Shown piece after piece: positions 4,471 through 6,007 of a DNA stretch of 6,007 nt. The DNA is from Candidatus Stahliibacteriota bacterium (GTDB lineage: Bacteria; Hydrothermota; Tepidihabitantia; SM23-42). Position 1 is the stretch's first letter; the number at the start of each line of letters is the position of its first letter. The translations under genes and the position numbers were made by a program. The notes under the pieces are model-generated. The model was not told the DNA's origin, ran no database searches, and was given only the letters and a program-made list of their open reading frames with translations. The stretch lies in assembly GCA_030670605.1 (NCBI GenBank), contig DAOVBK010000105.1, forward strand, positions 1 through 6,007, given 5' to 3'.

Positions 4471-5301
4471 ATGCACACCATCATTGCGCTGTTTATTATC
4501 ACGACATTGCCGATGGGTTCTTTTGTCTCACCCGTGACGATTGGTATTCAGTGCACAGCCATTAGTACAATGCATCACGAGGTTGAGACCTTTAGTGAAA
4601 CCTATGAGGTTCCTCGTGGTGCTCAGCTGACAGTCGAAAACGCAAATGGCGACATCGCTGTGAGTGTATGGGACGAGGATGTTGTAGATGTCCAGGCAGA
4701 AAAAAAGACAATGCATGGCATTGATGAACTCCAGAAAGTAGACATAGAGGTGAATACTGAAGAGGGAATCGCTATTCGAACCAAGTATCTTGAGAAGAAT
4801 GCACGAGTATCTGTTCATTACACGATCAGGGTTCCTGAACATGTCATGGTCACGCAGGTTGAGACTTCAAACGGAAGTATCGAACTGACAGATGTCAATG
4901 GAGATGTTGTGGTCACGACATCAAATGGTGATGTGAAGGCACACGGCTTGGATGGGACGATTGATGTAACAACCTCAAATGGCAGTATCGAACTCGTAGA
5001 TGTAGCAAATCTTGAACAGGCACAGACTTCTAATGGAAGTATTGAAGCTGAAATACTGAATTCGCCTAGGCACGATATGCGCTTGGTGACGAGTAACGGT
5101 TCAATTGATCTGTATGTTGCTTATGATGTGAATGCCGATGTCATTATGTCAACATCATTGGGAAAGGTTTCTGTACACAATGCGGATATCTCGACTGAGA
5201 AGAAATCGTTAACATTCGTCCAGGGTTCACTCGGCACAGGCGGTAACACAATTCACGCAACAACATCGAATGGTAGTGTTGAGCTCCACGAATTACCGTG
5301 A
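4471..5301 (+). CDS. Exported DUF4097-type beta-helix protein with TSNGS repeats
   Basis: A 276-residue protein with a hydrophobic N-terminal segment (residues 3-26), probably a signal peptide although the n-region is only MHT. EVPRGAQLTVENANGDIAVSVWDED (46-70) is the standard opening of DUF4097 proteins: a propeptide-like strand and then stacked strands with N-G-x-I turns. TSNG recurs at residues 132, 150, 168, 186, 207 and 265, plus TSLG at 228. The period is 18 residues over the first four and 21 afterwards. Each turn reads about TSNGSIEL-x-D-V, as expected of a right-handed beta-helix. No catalytic residues are evident. Family members are cell-surface or periplasmic, often near stress or signalling genes, but no precise role is established. 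The Shine-Dalgarno AAAGGAGG at 4458-4465 is strong, 5 nt from ATG. It is probably its own transcription unit, since 110 bp separate it from the gene before it. Confidence 0.88.
   Translation: MHTIIALFIITTLPMGSFVSPVTIGIQCTAISTMHHEVETFSETYEVPRGAQLTVENANGDIAVSVWDEDVVDVQAEKKTMHGIDELQKVDIEVNTEEGIAIRTKYLEKNARVSVHYTIRVPEHVMVTQVETSNGSIELTDVNGDVVVTTSNGDVKAHGLDGTIDVTTSNGSIELVDVANLEQAQTSNGSIEAEILNSPRHDMRLVTSNGSIDLYVAYDVNADVIMSTSLGKVSVHNADISTEKKSLTFVQGSLGTGGNTIHATTSNGSVELHELP
4861..5112 (+). repeat. Coding repeat: TSNGS beta-helix turns
   Basis: Five turns of 54-63 bp encode TSNG[S/D][I/V] motifs. The motif codons differ between copies (TCA AAC GGA, TCA AAT GGT, TCA AAT GGC, TCT AAT GGA, AGT AAC GGT). 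The repeat is therefore conserved as protein and not as DNA. Confidence 0.8.
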
Positions 5302-5334
5302 GCTGACGTACATGCGTGTCGACTATTGATAGAA

Positions 5335-5370
5335 ACGGGAAATACCCGTCATTCGTAAATGTAATGAGGG
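5335..5370 (+). other. Two mutually exclusive hairpins after the DUF4097 gene
   Basis: Stem one is ACGGG (5335-5339) with CCCGT (5345-5349), loop AAATA. Stem two is CCC-g-TCATT (5345-5353) with AATGAGGG (5363-5370), a one-base bulge and loop CGTAAATGT. They share the CCCGT segment, so only one can form at a time. Only TTT follows, so termination is doubtful. The remainder of the 241-bp gap (5302-5542) holds the candidate promoter and inverted repeats listed separately. Confidence 0.3.
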
Positions 5371-5391
5371 TTTAAGGCTCACATACGCACC

Positions 5392-5419
5392 TTGACCTTG
5401 TGTGAAATGAGAGTATCAT
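5392..5419 (+). promoter_or_regulatory. Possible promoter of the LVIVD-type protein gene
   Basis: TTGACC (5392-5397, five of six) and TATCAT (5414-5419, four of six) lie 16 bp apart. The predicted start near 5426 gives a leader of about 117 nt. An inverted repeat overlaps the end of the -10 element. Confidence 0.35.
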
Positions 5420-5439
5420 AATACAGGAAGAGGTATTAT
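5418..5439. promoter_or_regulatory. Inverted repeat ATAATAC-N8-GTATTAT at the promoter
   Basis: A perfect 7-bp inverted repeat with 8-bp spacer (22 bp in all) starts within the putative -10 and covers the predicted transcription start. Position and size suit a dimeric repressor operator, though chance is possible in AT-rich sequence. Confidence 0.35.
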
Positions 5440-5472
5440 TGGTATTTAGAAGACACTGAGCAGAGGGTACTC

Positions 5473-5487
5473 TACACGAATCGTGTA
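5473..5487. promoter_or_regulatory. 15-bp palindrome TACACGA-A-TCGTGTA
   Basis: A perfect 7-bp inverted repeat around a single central base lies 55 bp upstream of ATG 5543. As DNA it could bind a dimeric regulator. As RNA the one-base loop is too small for a good hairpin, so an operator is the better reading. Confidence 0.4.
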
Positions 5488-5542
5488 CGTTGTATGACAA
5501 ACGTGAGCAGTGCTGTGCTGTATTGCAGCGCAGGAGGGAAGA

Positions 5543-6007
5543 ATGTCCAGGTATACAGTACGTTGTATCGTATGGTTGACCATCACAATGCTCGGCATAG
5601 GTCTTGCCCATAAGATTGACGTTGTAGCCGACGTGTCCCTGCAGATTCCCGCTAAACGATGTCTTGATTCATCCAGCGTATGCTGTGTTGGAAGATGGTT
5701 GTCAGATGTCACGTGGTCAGTTGCATGCGACGAGATGCGGCGCGTTGTTTTTCTTGGTTCAGCCGATTGTGTTTATATACTGGATTGTTCATCACCTGCT
5801 GACACGATCATACAGCGTTCGTCAATTCCCACTCAAGACTGTGCTTCTGCGTTGTTTTATGATCATCGTACCAGTCACTTGTATGTCGGGGAGCGTCAGG
5901 CAGGCGTCAGTTTTTGGGATATTACACAGCTCTCTACACCGCAGGCAATAGGGCGGTTCGATACGCCAGGATGCGCGTGTGGTCTGTACGTGACAGCATC
6001 TAACCTA
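5543..6007 (+). CDS. Exported cysteine-rich LVIVD-type beta-propeller protein, 5' part
   Basis: An open reading frame of 155 codons runs off the right edge without a stop. GGAGGG (5533-5538) precedes ATG 5543 by 4 nt. The N-terminus MSRYTVR plus IVWLTITMLGIGLA is a normal signal peptide with basic residues and a hydrophobic core, probably cleaved near A22. Residues 53-126 show propeller-like strands (VVFLGSADCVYILDCSSP). HLYVGERQAGVSFWDITQLSTPQAIGRFDTPG (112-143) fits the LVIVD repeat consensus (YVAD-x-GLRVIDISDPxxPxxVGxxDTPG). Such proteins are secreted or surface beta-propellers, often with a sorting tail at the unseen C-terminus. Nine cysteines (residues 40, 47, 48, 62, 76, 82, 100, 144, 146) follow the signal peptide, unusually many for this family, so disulfide bonding after export is likely. 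Function beyond binding or scaffolding cannot be stated. A candidate promoter and two palindromes lie upstream. Confidence 0.8.
   Translation, partial: MSRYTVRCIVWLTITMLGIGLAHKIDVVADVSLQIPAKRCLDSSSVCCVGRWLSDVTWSVACDEMRRVVFLGSADCVYILDCSSPADTIIQRSSIPTQDCASALFYDHRTSHLYVGERQAGVSFWDITQLSTPQAIGRFDTPGCACGLYVTASNL

Noticed and set aside
5664..5951. Plus-strand frame of 95 codons near the right end
   Set aside because: It lies wholly inside the frame starting at 5543, which has a ribosome site, signal peptide and LVIVD-like repeat and stays open to the edge.

Overview
The window looks like a chromosomal stretch from an uncultured, probably Gram-negative bacterium of the FCB/WOR-3 type (WOR-3/Stahlbacteria, Cloacimonadota or a relative). 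This is an inference from three signs. A secreted peptidase ends in a type IX-like (Por-type) C-terminal sorting tail. Several proteins are exported repeat or beta-propeller proteins. One intergenic region is an island of degenerate 7-, 8- and 14-bp repeats. No rRNA, tRNA, transposase or CRISPR array is visible, so the assignment is tentative.

Left part (1-1928): the last 42 codons of a fumarylacetoacetate-hydrolase-family enzyme run in from the left edge. Its stop codon abuts, tail to tail, a decayed minus-strand gene for a two-thioredoxin-fold protein disulfide oxidoreductase fused to the start of a thioredoxin reductase. That gene carries a +1 frameshift in an A8 tract, an in-frame TGA between its two thioredoxin folds, and a C-terminal truncation just after the FAD-binding glycine motif. 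A consensus-like promoter still sits in front of it. Divergent from it, with its own good promoter, is an apparently intact CxWC glutaredoxin. This is followed by a zinc-ribbon protein whose body is a 10/11-residue hydrophobic 'GQF' repeat.

Middle part (2013-3838): two translationally coupled genes (ATGA overlap) encode a small exported beta-propeller-like protein and an M23 (LytM-type) zinc peptidase with all expected metal and catalytic residues, an Ig/FN3-like segment and the sorting tail. They probably form one envelope-directed operon.

Right part (3839-6007): a 255-bp gene-free segment holds a composite island of short-period repeats. It is followed by a tiny gene for what looks like a stand-alone MshEN-type domain (two 24-residue motifs with a 5-residue spacer, the architecture of c-di-GMP receptors). 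Next come an exported DUF4097-type protein with an 18-residue TSNGS repeat and a 241-bp spacer with hairpins, a candidate promoter and two inverted repeats. The last feature is the first 155 codons of an exported, cysteine-rich LVIVD-type beta-propeller protein that runs off the right edge.

I see no clearly new multi-gene system. The most interesting items are the triply broken redox fusion gene beside an intact glutaredoxin, the solo MshEN domain, the zinc-ribbon/GQF-repeat protein and the repeat island.
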